From positions 1 to 49,706 of the forward strand of contig LCBT01000001.1 in assembly GCA_000997385.1 (NCBI GenBank): a DNA stretch of 49,706 nucleotides, given 5' to 3'. Positions within the stretch are counted from its first letter, which is position 1. Every line of letters begins with the position of its first letter. The position numbers and the translations under genes are program-made. This document shows positions 1 through 7,449 of this stretch, piece after piece. This DNA comes from Candidatus Daviesbacteria bacterium GW2011_GWA1_41_61. GTDB taxonomy: Bacteria; Patescibacteriota; Microgenomatia; Daviesbacterales; UBA10151. The notes under the pieces are model-generated. The model did no database searches and was not told the origin of the DNA. It was given only the letters and a program-made list of their open reading frames with translations.

Positions 1-1
1 T

Positions 2-1504
2 ACCTCAGCCGGACCCTGGAGAAAGATCTGTACAGATGGTGATACAACTTGCATTGCCGGATCATCAGGTGGTTATTGGACACTCTCCGGCAATAATCTT
101 TATCCTACCACCATAGGTAACAACGTCGGCATCGGGACAACGAGCCCTCAATCTAAATTAGATGTAATTGGCACCCTTGAAGTAGGTACCGGAACAAGAG
201 GTGTACAGCTTACCTCTACTGCACCCGATAATTTTCAGTTGATGACTCAAACCAATACCCCAAACACAAACTGGCAAATAGGCACAGGTAATGGCTCTGG
301 AGCTTTTGACATCACCAAGCCATATATTGCCTCTAATGGCTATATCTCCATGATGGCTGGTAATGTCGGTATCGGGACAACCAGTCCACAGAGAGCTCTC
401 ACTATAGTAGCTCCCAGCAACGCCTGGACTATGACAGTACAAAATGCTGCGAAAACAAACGAAGGTTTTCTTATTGGCTTCGATGCATCTGGAAATACTG
501 TTCAGCAACTTGGGGATACTAGCAACGTTAGTAAGATTTATTTAAATACCGCAGGTAATTCTTACTTAAACGGTGGCAACGTTGGCATCGGGACAACAAA
601 CCCTACAACAAAATTGGATATAGGAGGTAGCACTATCTGGAATGGGGTTACGATCCGAAGCAACGCCGGTGGTGTGGGTTATATTTTCAATGACAACAAC
701 TTCCACATCGAAGCCAATAATTATCTTTGGATCAATGGTGATACTAGCGCTCCTACAGAGATAGGCTATGGAGGCGGCAACACCATCCTTAACCGCAGCA
801 GTGGCAATGTCGGCATCGGGACGGTGACACCATATAATAAACTCGACGTTGCGGGTAATCTAGGTATGCGAGATAACGATATTTACTTTAGGGGAACGGG
901 GGGGGTAGACGGAAATCATGGTGTTGGATTCTATGGTGGTCCAGGGAAATTGTGGGGCGCCAGTGATGACGTGAATGGTCCTGTTCTCTATGGCTATAAA
1001 CTCGAGGTTAATGGGCAAGTTAAGATCACAGGCGGCTCTCCAGGAGCAGGAAAGGTTTTAACTTCAGATGCCACAGGTCTAGCCACCTGGCAAGTAGGAG
1101 GCGGAGGCAGTTCAGTTTTAGCTACTTTTAATGGCGGCAGATCAGACCTATGTGATAATTGTAGTCAAACCAATGTCTCTGGCTCGCTCACTGCTCCTGC
1201 CTCCGGTATGCTGACTCTAGATTACTCCCTGCTTATGGATTCACCTTATTGTGGTATCATAATTTCAACTTACATAGATGGTGTTAGAATAAGAGAGCAA
1301 AACGTCAAGGGATGTTTTGGACCTCTTAAAGCCGGGAATAGTGACTGCCCCGATGCACAGATGCCTAGCCAGGCATTTATCTATAAAGCGGCTGTAAGCG
1401 CCGGCTCACATTCTTTTAATGTTAACGGCTGGACCGGTGGAGGAGCTTGCGGCAATACCCGGGGATTTCAAGTAAGCCCGGCTTACTTCCAGTGGCAACC
1501 CTAA
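2..1504 (+). CDS. Partial surface/tail-fibre-like repeat protein
   Basis: The reading frame is already open at base 2, so the N-terminus lies outside the window; the first internal ATG (239) is not the real start. The visible part carries four copies of a GNVGIGTTxP motif about 72-80 residues apart, each followed by a (K/R)LDV-like stretch. This pattern is common in phage tail-fibre-like and large surface proteins of CPR bacteria. A linker of the type PGAGKVLTSDATGLATW leads into a C-terminal domain of about 120 residues with several cysteines, probably a disulfide-stabilised beta domain. I see no S74 peptidase chaperone domain. The likely role is adhesion or cell-surface display, inferred only from the repeat style. 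No transmembrane segment is visible in this part. Confidence 0.75.
   Translation, partial: TSAGPWRKICTDGDTTCIAGSSGGYWTLSGNNLYPTTIGNNVGIGTTSPQSKLDVIGTLEVGTGTRGVQLTSTAPDNFQLMTQTNTPNTNWQIGTGNGSGAFDITKPYIASNGYISMMAGNVGIGTTSPQRALTIVAPSNAWTMTVQNAAKTNEGFLIGFDASGNTVQQLGDTSNVSKIYLNTAGNSYLNGGNVGIGTTNPTTKLDIGGSTIWNGVTIRSNAGGVGYIFNDNNFHIEANNYLWINGDTSAPTEIGYGGGNTILNRSSGNVGIGTVTPYNKLDVAGNLGMRDNDIYFRGTGGVDGNHGVGFYGGPGKLWGASDDVNGPVLYGYKLEVNGQVKITGGSPGAGKVLTSDATGLATWQVGGGGSSVLATFNGGRSDLCDNCSQTNVSGSLTAPASGMLTLDYSLLMDSPYCGIIISTYIDGVRIREQNVKGCFGPLKAGNSDCPDAQMPSQAFIYKAAVSAGSHSFNVNGWTGGGACGNTRGFQVSPAYFQWQP
125..825 (+). repeat. Four in-gene GIGT repeats
   Basis: A near-identical 17-base motif, gt(c/t)gg(c/t)atcgggac followed by aac or ggt, occurs at 125-141, 365-381, 581-597 and 809-825. 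Spacings are 240, 216 and 228 bases, all multiples of three, so the repeats stay in frame and encode VGIGT. Nucleotide conservation here exceeds that of the sequence between the copies, which suggests duplication or gene conversion of the repeat module. Confidence 0.8.
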
Positions 1505-1551
1505 CCTTCTATTGGCTTCTTCCCTCAGTTATTCCTTTAGTTGACAGAAGA

Positions 1552-1581
1552 TTGACATCTATATATGCTGGATTAAATATT
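1552..1581 (+). promoter_or_regulatory. Possible promoter of the NRAMP-like gene
   Basis: A perfect TTGACA (1552-1557) lies 18 bases before AATATT (1576-1581), with the ATG at 1586. A second TTGACA sits at 1541-1546. The -10 match is only fair and the start codon is very close, so the mRNA would be leaderless or the real -10 differs. Confidence 0.35.
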
Positions 1582-1585
1582 ATCT

Positions 1586-2959
1586 ATGTCTGAAAAAATC
1601 TTGGAGAGGGTAGTAGAAACTCCGGCTATTGCCTTAGATAAAACTATTACTGCTACCAAACAGGTAACTCAAAATATCCCTATTAATAAATCTATTAAAG
1701 AAGCTCGAGAGTACTGGCATACCTTAGGACCAGGGCTGACTACAGGGGCTTCTGACGACGATCCATCCGGCATTGCTACTTATTCCCAAGCTGGAGCCCA
1801 ATATGGCTTCCAGCTCCTTTGGCTGGCCGGATTTACCTTCCCCTTAATGTCCGTTGTCCAGGAGATGTGTGCCAGAATCGGCCTGGTTACCGGCCGGGGA
1901 CTGGCTGCCAACATCCGTCTTCATTTTCCTAAATGGGTTTTGTATTTAGCAGCCTTCTTACTTTTTTTTGCCAACTCCTTAAATATTGGAGCAGACTTAG
2001 GGGCCATGGCCAAAGCTACTCAGCTTTTATACCCCCAACTTAATTTTGGCCTGTTAGTAGTAGGTTTTACTGTTTTGAGTTTGGGTCTACAAATATTTAC
2101 TTCTTATGAAAAATATGCCAAATATCTAAAGTGGCTGGCCTTGGTGCTTTTGGCCTATATCTTTTCTGCCTTGAGTGTAAATTTAGATTTTAACCAACTT
2201 CTTAAAAATGCGGTAGTCCCTTCCCTTATCTTCTCTAAGGAACAGATCTTTATTGTGACGGCAATACTGGGGACCACCATCTCCCCTTATCTTTTCTTTT
2301 GGCAAACCTCCCAAGAGGTCGAAGAACAGATCCTGGAAGGCAAAACTACTGTTAAACTCCGGCAGGAAGAAACCACCAATAAGGAGGTCAAAGATATGAG
2401 GATTGATGTTTGGTCAGGGATGTTTTTGTCCAATTTAGTGATGTTCTTTATTATTGCTGCCTGTGCTGCAACTCTTTATGCTTCAGGGGTAACAAATATT
2501 ACCACCGCAGCTGATGCTGCCGAAGCTTTAAAGCCCATCGCCGGAGACCAAGCTTACCTACTTTTTGCCTTAGGGATTATTGGGACAGGATTATTGGCTA
2601 TTCCGGTTTTAGCAGGATCAGCTTCTTATGCCATCTCCGAAAGCTTTGGCTGGAAAAACGGCTTATATCGTGATTTAAAATCTGCCTATTCCTTTTATGG
2701 AGTGATTATGCTTTCGACAATAATAGGTCTGGCTATTAATTTTGTGGGTATAGATGCCATTAAGGCTTTAATTTATACTGCTGTAGCCAACGGTCTAGTG
2801 GCTCCGGTCATCCTGGTTCTAATACTTTTATTAAGTAATAACAAAAAGATTATGGGAAATAGAAGCAATCATCCGTTAACGACTGCCCTAGGGTGGCTGA
2901 TTACCGTTGTTATGGTCGTCGCAGGAGTAGCCACTATCATTTCTCTTTTCTCCCGCTAA
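1586..2959 (+). CDS. NRAMP-family divalent metal transporter with altered metal site
   Basis: A 457-residue inner-membrane protein with about eleven hydrophobic helices and a soluble N-terminal tail of about 45 residues. The start of the first helix reads GASDDDPSGIATYSQAG (around residues 54-70), the NRAMP TM1 motif, but with DPSG where the family usually has DPGN. In TM6 the sequence is TTISPYLFFWQ (230-240), where classical NRAMPs have a metal-binding M-P-H; here Met is Ser and His is Tyr. In characterised NRAMPs the methionine favours soft transition metals over Mg/Ca, so its loss argues for a different ion choice (inference). The gene stands alone on the plus strand, and its stop overlaps that of the convergent CapA-like gene. 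Confidence 0.85.
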   Translation: MSEKILERVVETPAIALDKTITATKQVTQNIPINKSIKEAREYWHTLGPGLTTGASDDDPSGIATYSQAGAQYGFQLLWLAGFTFPLMSVVQEMCARIGLVTGRGLAANIRLHFPKWVLYLAAFLLFFANSLNIGADLGAMAKATQLLYPQLNFGLLVVGFTVLSLGLQIFTSYEKYAKYLKWLALVLLAYIFSALSVNLDFNQLLKNAVVPSLIFSKEQIFIVTAILGTTISPYLFFWQTSQEVEEQILEGKTTVKLRQEETTNKEVKDMRIDVWSGMFLSNLVMFFIIAACAATLYASGVTNITTAADAAEALKPIAGDQAYLLFALGIIGTGLLAIPVLAGSASYAISESFGWKNGLYRDLKSAYSFYGVIMLSTIIGLAINFVGIDAIKALIYTAVANGLVAPVILVLILLLSNNKKIMGNRSNHPLTTALGWLITVVMVVAGVATIISLFSR

Positions 2960-4044
2960 TCTTTATCTTCTGCCAGTTTAAAACTTGCATCCTTTATCTC
3001 CTCTAAAATCCTTTTCTTCTCTTCACCTTCTAAAAAATGCGGTTGACCGAAGTCATCGATCAAAACCGGAAAAAAGTGAACATCAATTAACTGCTTACTG
3101 TAAAAAGTATACTTTCCTAAGACCCCTTCCCTGGTTTTTTCTGACCACATCTGATCAAAGATAAAGTTCCCATGAGCATAGGTAATAATCTTATCCTTGT
3201 AAATCTCTACCGGCTGAATCCAATGAGGATGGTTGCCGATAATGAGATCTGCCCCTGAGTCTACGGCTAGATGAGCCAGTTCTTTTTGTCTTTTAGTCGG
3301 CTGGCTGACATATTCTGTCCCCCAATGAAAAGTCACCACTACTATATCTGCTTTTGATTTGGCCTCACTGGTCTCCTGCTTAATTTTTTCATCCTCAGCC
3401 CAGGAAATTCCTGGTTCCTTATGTCCAATCTCGTTATAACCCAAGAAGGCCAATTTCATCCCTCTTACCTCCATGTAAGTTGGACCAAAACTGCCAGTAA
3501 CTTTAATCCCTGACTGATCTAAAAGTTTAGTTGTTTTATCTATACCCTCCAGTCCATAATTTCCAGCATGATTATTGGCCAGACTAACAATGTCCACTCC
3601 TGCAAACTGTAAACCGCTTATGTTTTGAGCACTACCGCAAAAACTCATTCCCTGTTGTGTCGGCAGACACCCTTCAAACAAAGGGGTTTCTAAATTGACC
3701 AGTGTAAGATCGGCATCCTGTAAGATCCCGGCTGTTTTTTCATAAGACCAAAGAAAATTGTTTTTAATTGTCATCTGATAATTAACTGATCTGGCAGGGA
3801 TAATATCTCCGGTGGCTATTAAGGTTCTGATTTTATCCTGGGGAAGATTTTTTACCAGGGAGTGGTTCCCATTAAAGATTTGATCTAAAGAAGGGGTTTG
3901 GAGGTTGGAGAAATTCAATTTCTGTATTGGGTCTGGAACTAAGCGGGAATCGATTTTTGCTCCATCAGGAGAGGATAGATAAAGATAAGACAGTAAAACT
4001 AATAAAACAATAACCAACACTAACCTTAAATTTGACAGAATCAT
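2956..4044 (-). CDS. CapA/PgsA-like metallophosphatase-fold protein
   Basis: A 362-residue protein with an N-terminal membrane anchor or signal segment (residues about 5-24), then the CapA-type fold related to calcineurin-like metallophosphatases. Visible motifs in order are ATGDIIPAR, LVNLETPL, SLANNHAGNYG, GNHPHWIQ and YAHGNFIFDQ, all typical of the bacterial capsule/poly-gamma-glutamate CapA family. Family members take part in exopolymer synthesis or export, or act as extracytoplasmic phosphoesterases; the substrate cannot be told here because the partner ligase genes capB/capC are absent. The gene is monocistronic and convergent with the upstream transporter. Length is normal for the family. 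Confidence 0.85.
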   Translation of the reverse strand: MILSNLRLVLVIVLLVLLSYLYLSSPDGAKIDSRLVPDPIQKLNFSNLQTPSLDQIFNGNHSLVKNLPQDKIRTLIATGDIIPARSVNYQMTIKNNFLWSYEKTAGILQDADLTLVNLETPLFEGCLPTQQGMSFCGSAQNISGLQFAGVDIVSLANNHAGNYGLEGIDKTTKLLDQSGIKVTGSFGPTYMEVRGMKLAFLGYNEIGHKEPGISWAEDEKIKQETSEAKSKADIVVVTFHWGTEYVSQPTKRQKELAHLAVDSGADLIIGNHPHWIQPVEIYKDKIITYAHGNFIFDQMWSEKTREGVLGKYTFYSKQLIDVHFFPVLIDDFGQPHFLEGEEKKRILEEIKDASFKLAEDKD

Positions 4045-4124
4045 CCCATGATTATTTTAAAATAGTTTGAGAAGAATTTCACTTAAGAAGATCACATCTG
4101 GATTTTCTCTTATCAAAGGAAGTG

Positions 4125-4249
4125 GTTCTTATCAAAAAGAAGAACTGGTCAAACTGAGGGAGAAAAAGGTCAATGGAGGCTCAACAGCTCTCTGGTCAGG
4201 AGGATATAAAACCGGGCCGGGAAGAAATATCCCTAATGCTATTCTCCTG
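4125..4249 (+). ncRNA. Possible structured leader RNA
   Basis: The 235-base gap between the divergent CapA-like and surface genes can fold into three helices: GTTCTT/AAGAAC (4125-4130 with 4140-4145), AGGGAG/CTCTCT (4157-4162 with 4188-4193), and CAGGAG/CTCCTG (4197-4202 with 4244-4249), the last enclosing GGATAT/ATATCC (4202-4207 with 4227-4232, sharing one base). A 64-codon TTG-start frame (4067-4261) also spans it but has no ribosome site and no recognisable protein features. I do not recognise a known riboswitch class. Helices of this size can arise by chance. Confidence 0.25.
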
Positions 4250-4279
4250 GTTAGAAAATAGAAAAATTTATATTAGAAT

Positions 4280-5377
4280 ATGATTATGGGAATAAAATTA
4301 GTCAAGGTTCTCTCAGTTATCTTTCTTATAACCCTACTCTTTGCTGATTTTCCACCTCTTTGGCAAAATCCAAGAATTCCGCCAAAAATTGGAGAAGCGT
4401 ACGCGGTTGATGCTACTAAAACTTATACTTTTGATTCGACTACAGAGAGTTGGAGTGCGACTGCGTGCGGAGCTGCCGGAGCTGTCTGTATTTGGCAGTC
4501 GGGTGATGGTAGTCCGGCGAACGGTAGTCTTGAAGAACCAGAGACAAGAAAAAATAAAGGTGGAACGTGGACTTGGCAACTTTCAGGTATTACATGGGAG
4601 AGTTTAGGAGTACCAAGCGGAGCGACTGTAACAGCCGTTGATGGTTCTTACAATCATACGATGGCAGTGTGTACAAATTGTAATATAACAGGAAGCAATA
4701 CGTCTGGCACTCTTTCAATTCGTGATTCTGGCGATACGGCAACTATTGCCACTCTTGAAACTGCCGTGTCATATACCGGGGCCGCAACGTGGGCCAGCAG
4801 AAATGCTTCTGGCGCACAATCGATTGGCGCGGCGTATCAAGCAAGCAATACCGGTATTATCCTTAAGCTTTCAGGGAGTATCCAAACCAACAATGTCACC
4901 GGCGCGGCGGCAACTATCCGGCAAGACCAGTTATCGCTTGTCATTACTTATACTGCGGCCGCGGTTGTTTCTGTATCTGTGTCTGACGGCGTAGTAAGCT
5001 ATGGTACTCTGCTGGCTAATGCTTCAAAAACTACCCTATCCGGGGAGCTAAATGATATGCAAACAGCCACTAATGATGGTAATGTAACGGAAAACTTCAA
5101 CATTAAAGGACAAGACGCTACGGGGGGCGGATGTACTTGGACTCTTGTCTCAACCAACGGAAGCGACCAATATGTTCACCAATTCTGCAACGCTACCGAT
5201 AACTCTTGTACTTCGCCACCGACTAACTACACTGCTTTAACTACCAGTTATCAAGCTCTCAAGACCGGGGTAGCTGTTAGTGGAACTGTTGATTTCCAAT
5301 TACGTCTTACAACTCCAAACCCCTCAAGTTGTTATGGGCAACAATCAGTTGATGTTACTGTTCAAGCTGCACAATAA
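4280..5377 (+). CDS. Secreted beta-protein with C-terminal WTL domain
   Basis: A 365-residue exported protein. Residues 1-40 form a signal peptide with likely cleavage after AYA. Residues about 45-225 are a Thr/Ser-rich beta domain that includes two CxxC-like pairs. Residues about 230-365 form a domain clearly homologous to the next gene: shared landmarks are DGxVxYGTL, QTATNxGNxTENFNI.GQ, a WTL tripeptide, YVHxFC and PPTNYTALTTSYQ, ending QSVDxTVQA. The WTL and the partner gene at 6020 recall the WxL surface system of Gram-positives, but that link is my inference. TATATT at 4269-4274 suggests a leaderless mRNA starting at the ATG. Function unknown; probably wall-associated. Confidence 0.8.
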   Translation: MIMGIKLVKVLSVIFLITLLFADFPPLWQNPRIPPKIGEAYAVDATKTYTFDSTTESWSATACGAAGAVCIWQSGDGSPANGSLEEPETRKNKGGTWTWQLSGITWESLGVPSGATVTAVDGSYNHTMAVCTNCNITGSNTSGTLSIRDSGDTATIATLETAVSYTGAATWASRNASGAQSIGAAYQASNTGIILKLSGSIQTNNVTGAAATIRQDQLSLVITYTAAAVVSVSVSDGVVSYGTLLANASKTTLSGELNDMQTATNDGNVTENFNIKGQDATGGGCTWTLVSTNGSDQYVHQFCNATDNSCTSPPTNYTALTTSYQALKTGVAVSGTVDFQLRLTTPNPSSCYGQQSVDVTVQAAQ

Positions 5378-5399
5378 ATTAACCGCTCTACAGTTCAAC

Positions 5400-5428
5400 T
5401 TGACAAACAATAAAATCTCTGAAATACT
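5400..5428 (+). promoter_or_regulatory. Promoter of the small WTL-domain protein
   Basis: A perfect TTGACA (5400-5405), a 17-base spacer and AATACT (5423-5428, four of six). Predicted transcription start about 5435, two bases before the ATG at 5437, giving an almost leaderless mRNA. Confidence 0.6.
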
Positions 5429-5436
5429 TAAATTAG

Positions 5437-5964
5437 ATGAAAATGAAAAAGCTCTTTTCAATAAAATTAAAAGGACTCTTTTTAATCTCTCTATCTCTTA
5501 TAATAGTTTCAACTATCTTTGTAGGTGTAGTAAAAGCGGCATCGACAGCCAGCGTGACCGCTACTGTCACTGTTCAAAATATTTCTGTTACTGTTACCGA
5601 TGGCACTGTTGCATATGGAACCTTAGCAACAAGTGTCTCTGCCGACACCAATCCCGCCGATACACAGACTGCTACTAATAACGGTAATATAACAGAAAAC
5701 TTTAATATTCTAGGCCAAAACTCTGCAAACTGGACTTTAGGAGCTGCGGCGGGAGCGAACACCTATGTTCATAAGTTTTGCACTGCTACTTGTACTACAC
5801 CACCCACCAACTACACCGCCCTTACCACAAGCTATCAGACTTTAGCAACAAGCGTGGCAGCCAGCGGTACTCAAACATTTGATTTGGAAATTAGCACTCC
5901 TACCTCATCAACCAATTATACCGCGCAATCAGTGGATATAACTGTTCAGGCGGTAGCTCCATAA
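5437..5964 (+). CDS. Small secreted WTL-domain protein
   Basis: A 175-residue exported protein: positively charged start, hydrophobic core and likely cleavage after VKA (about residue 34), then one copy of the domain that forms the C-terminus of the preceding protein (DGTVAYGTL, NNGNITENFNILGQ, NWTL, YVHKFC, PPTNYTALTTSYQ, SVDITVQA). It looks like a tandem duplication of the domain. One Cys pair probably forms a disulfide. It has its own promoter, 60 bases downstream of its paralogue. By analogy with WxL proteins it could be held at the wall by the protein encoded at 6020 (inference). Biochemical role unknown. Confidence 0.8.
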   Translation: MKMKKLFSIKLKGLFLISLSLIIVSTIFVGVVKAASTASVTATVTVQNISVTVTDGTVAYGTLATSVSADTNPADTQTATNNGNITENFNILGQNSANWTLGAAAGANTYVHKFCTATCTTPPTNYTALTTSYQTLATSVAASGTQTFDLEISTPTSSTNYTAQSVDITVQAVAP

Positions 5965-6019
5965 GCCTATAAATTCTTGTTGCCTTTCTTCTTTTTCTTC
6001 TGTATGATTATCAGTAAAG

Positions 6020-6757
6020 ATGATGAAAAAAATTTTTATCGCGCTTTTCCTTTTAGGACTGATTTCCCCAACTGTTGCATACGGACGGATTGGGGTGGGA
6101 GTTGGGACAGGTAAAATCCAAGTTGAAGATAAACTAAAGCCCGGGATAATTTATGAGCTGCCATCTTTAACAGTATTAAATACCGGAGATGAGGAGTCAG
6201 ATTATGAAGTAAATGTATCTTACCATGAGAAGCAACCGCAACTTCGACCTCCTCAAAATTGGTTTATTTTTTCTCCCCAGAAGTTTCATCTAGAACCTGG
6301 TAAAGTTCGAACAGTCACCATTAAATTAAATTTGCCGGTCAGAACAGAACCAGGTGAGTATTTTGCTTATTTAGAAGGGCACCCGGTAAAAAAAAGCGTT
6401 TCCGGCAACACGACCATTGGAGTGGCGGCGGCGGCTAAACTCTACTTCACAGTTATCCCGGGAAATTTTTTAGAAGGAATTTATTATAAAATTGCCTCTT
6501 TTTGGAAAGTCTATTCTCCCTGGCCGCAGAGACTTCTTATTTTATTAGTCATAGGAGTAGCTTATCTTTGGGTTCGGAAACACTTTAACATTCAGATTGG
6601 ACTGAAAAAGCCGGGGGCGACAAGCCCTGAACATCATACAGAAAGTTCTTTTAAGCCTCTTCGTCGGCTGTCCAGAAAAGAACTATTTTTACAAAAGCAA
6701 AATGAGTCAAAAACTTCTATTTTAGAGAATAAATTAGATAAAGATAAAAATGATTAA
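6020..6757 (+). CDS. WxLIP/DUF916-like membrane-anchored surface protein
   Basis: A 245-residue protein: signal peptide (1-21), an immunoglobulin-like domain (about 25-155) resembling the DUF916/WxL-interacting protein or pilus-chaperone fold (VLNTGDEESDYEVNVSY, then FSPQKFHLEPGKVRTVTIKL and EPGEYFAYLEGHP), then a transmembrane helix (about 170-190) and a basic cytoplasmic tail ending in many Lys. In Firmicutes such proteins accompany WxL proteins and anchor or bind them. The position directly behind two WTL-domain proteins supports a partner role here. The 3' end overlaps the likely ATG of the dockerin gene (6750) by eight bases. The family call rests on pattern recognition only. Confidence 0.65.
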   Translation: MMKKIFIALFLLGLISPTVAYGRIGVGVGTGKIQVEDKLKPGIIYELPSLTVLNTGDEESDYEVNVSYHEKQPQLRPPQNWFIFSPQKFHLEPGKVRTVTIKLNLPVRTEPGEYFAYLEGHPVKKSVSGNTTIGVAAAAKLYFTVIPGNFLEGIYYKIASFWKVYSPWPQRLLILLVIGVAYLWVRKHFNIQIGLKKPGATSPEHHTESSFKPLRRLSRKELFLQKQNESKTSILENKLDKDKND

Positions 6758-6765
6758 AAAAAAAA
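6756..6765 (+). repeat. A10 tract at the start of the dockerin gene
   Basis: Ten consecutive A bases follow ATG ATT at 6750-6755. With ten A bases the ATG frame stops after ten codons. With nine (or twelve) it reads straight into the dockerin frame and supplies a full signal peptide. It is a slippage-prone tract, or a sequencing/assembly error in a homopolymer. Confidence 0.7.
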
Positions 6766-6795
6766 TTATTTTTTCTATCTAACGCTGTTTTTTTA

Positions 6796-7446
6796 GTGTT
6801 TATAACGCTGTTTTTATTTGATGCAAAATATACCCAAGCAAGTTTTACAAGTAACGTCAACGCAACAGTTAAAATAAGCGTCTGTGGTAATGGAATTATT
6901 GAAGGAGGAGAAGACTGTGAAGGAGTGGATTTGAATAGCCAAAGTTGTACTACTCTAGGTTTCGACGCTGGTACTCTATCCTGTGATATCGCCTGCAGCT
7001 TTGATACCACTGACTGTCTTACTCCTACCCCCATCCCCTCTCCGACTGCCACTCCCATACCAACGGCTACTTTAACCCCGACTTTAACTCCTACCCCAAC
7101 TTCAGCACCCAGCAACGTTTCTACTACCTCAACTTCCAACCCCACTTCCCAAACCACCTCTACGCCTACTCCTAATCCCTCCCCAGCTGGTAGTTTATTG
7201 CAAATTCCTGTCGCCGTAGTCACGCCAATGCTTCCTCTACCCATTCTCTCTTTTGATACTGATGGTAATGGCAAGTTGGAAACAACCGAGATTTATTTCG
7301 TGGTTAAAGACTGGGTCGAACAATGGAGGGAAGATTATGATTTTTCCCAAAAGACCCCTAAAAAACAAAAGAAGTGTGATATTAATCAAGACCAAAGATG
7401 TAACTTATTTGACTTTTCTATCTTGATGTATTATGTAGAACGATAA
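6796..7446 (+). CDS. Secreted Cys-rich protein with C-terminal dockerin domain
   Basis: A 216-residue protein as read from the GTG at 6796; the natural start is probably the ATG at 6750, which would add MIKKK plus a hydrophobic stretch if one A of the poly-A tract is skipped. Order: hydrophobic segment, a Cys-rich CGNGIIEGGEDCEG module (about residues 31-75) of the kind often called myxococcus Cys-rich repeat, a Pro/Thr-rich linker (77-130), then two EF-hand-like calcium loops, DTDGNGKLETTE and DINQDQRCNLFD, as in dockerin type I. Dockerins bind cohesins with calcium, and the next gene encodes a cohesin-like domain three bases downstream, so the pair probably interact. No enzyme domain is attached. 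Confidence 0.75.
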   Translation: MFITLFLFDAKYTQASFTSNVNATVKISVCGNGIIEGGEDCEGVDLNSQSCTTLGFDAGTLSCDIACSFDTTDCLTPTPIPSPTATPIPTATLTPTLTPTPTSAPSNVSTTSTSNPTSQTTSTPTPNPSPAGSLLQIPVAVVTPMLPLPILSFDTDGNGKLETTEIYFVVKDWVEQWREDYDFSQKTPKKQKKCDINQDQRCNLFDFSILMYYVER

Positions 7447-7449
7447 ACG

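Noticed and set aside
125-825. Regular repeats as a CRISPR array
   Set aside because: Repeats are 17 bases, 216-240 bases apart, in frame and code for a protein motif.
4067-4261. 64-codon frame with TTG start and a GFSLIK segment like a prepilin
   Set aside because: No ribosome site, no hydrophobic stretch after GFSLIK, and no recognisable family; the gap looks more like non-coding DNA.
5280-5678. 132-codon plus-strand frame across the gap between the two WTL-domain genes
   Set aside because: It is out of frame with both genes, which have proper signal peptides and a promoter between them.
6717-7274. Long minus-strand frame rich in Val and Gly opposite the dockerin gene
   Set aside because: It is the mirror of the Pro/Thr-rich linker codons; no start signal, and the dockerin gene on the plus strand is clear.
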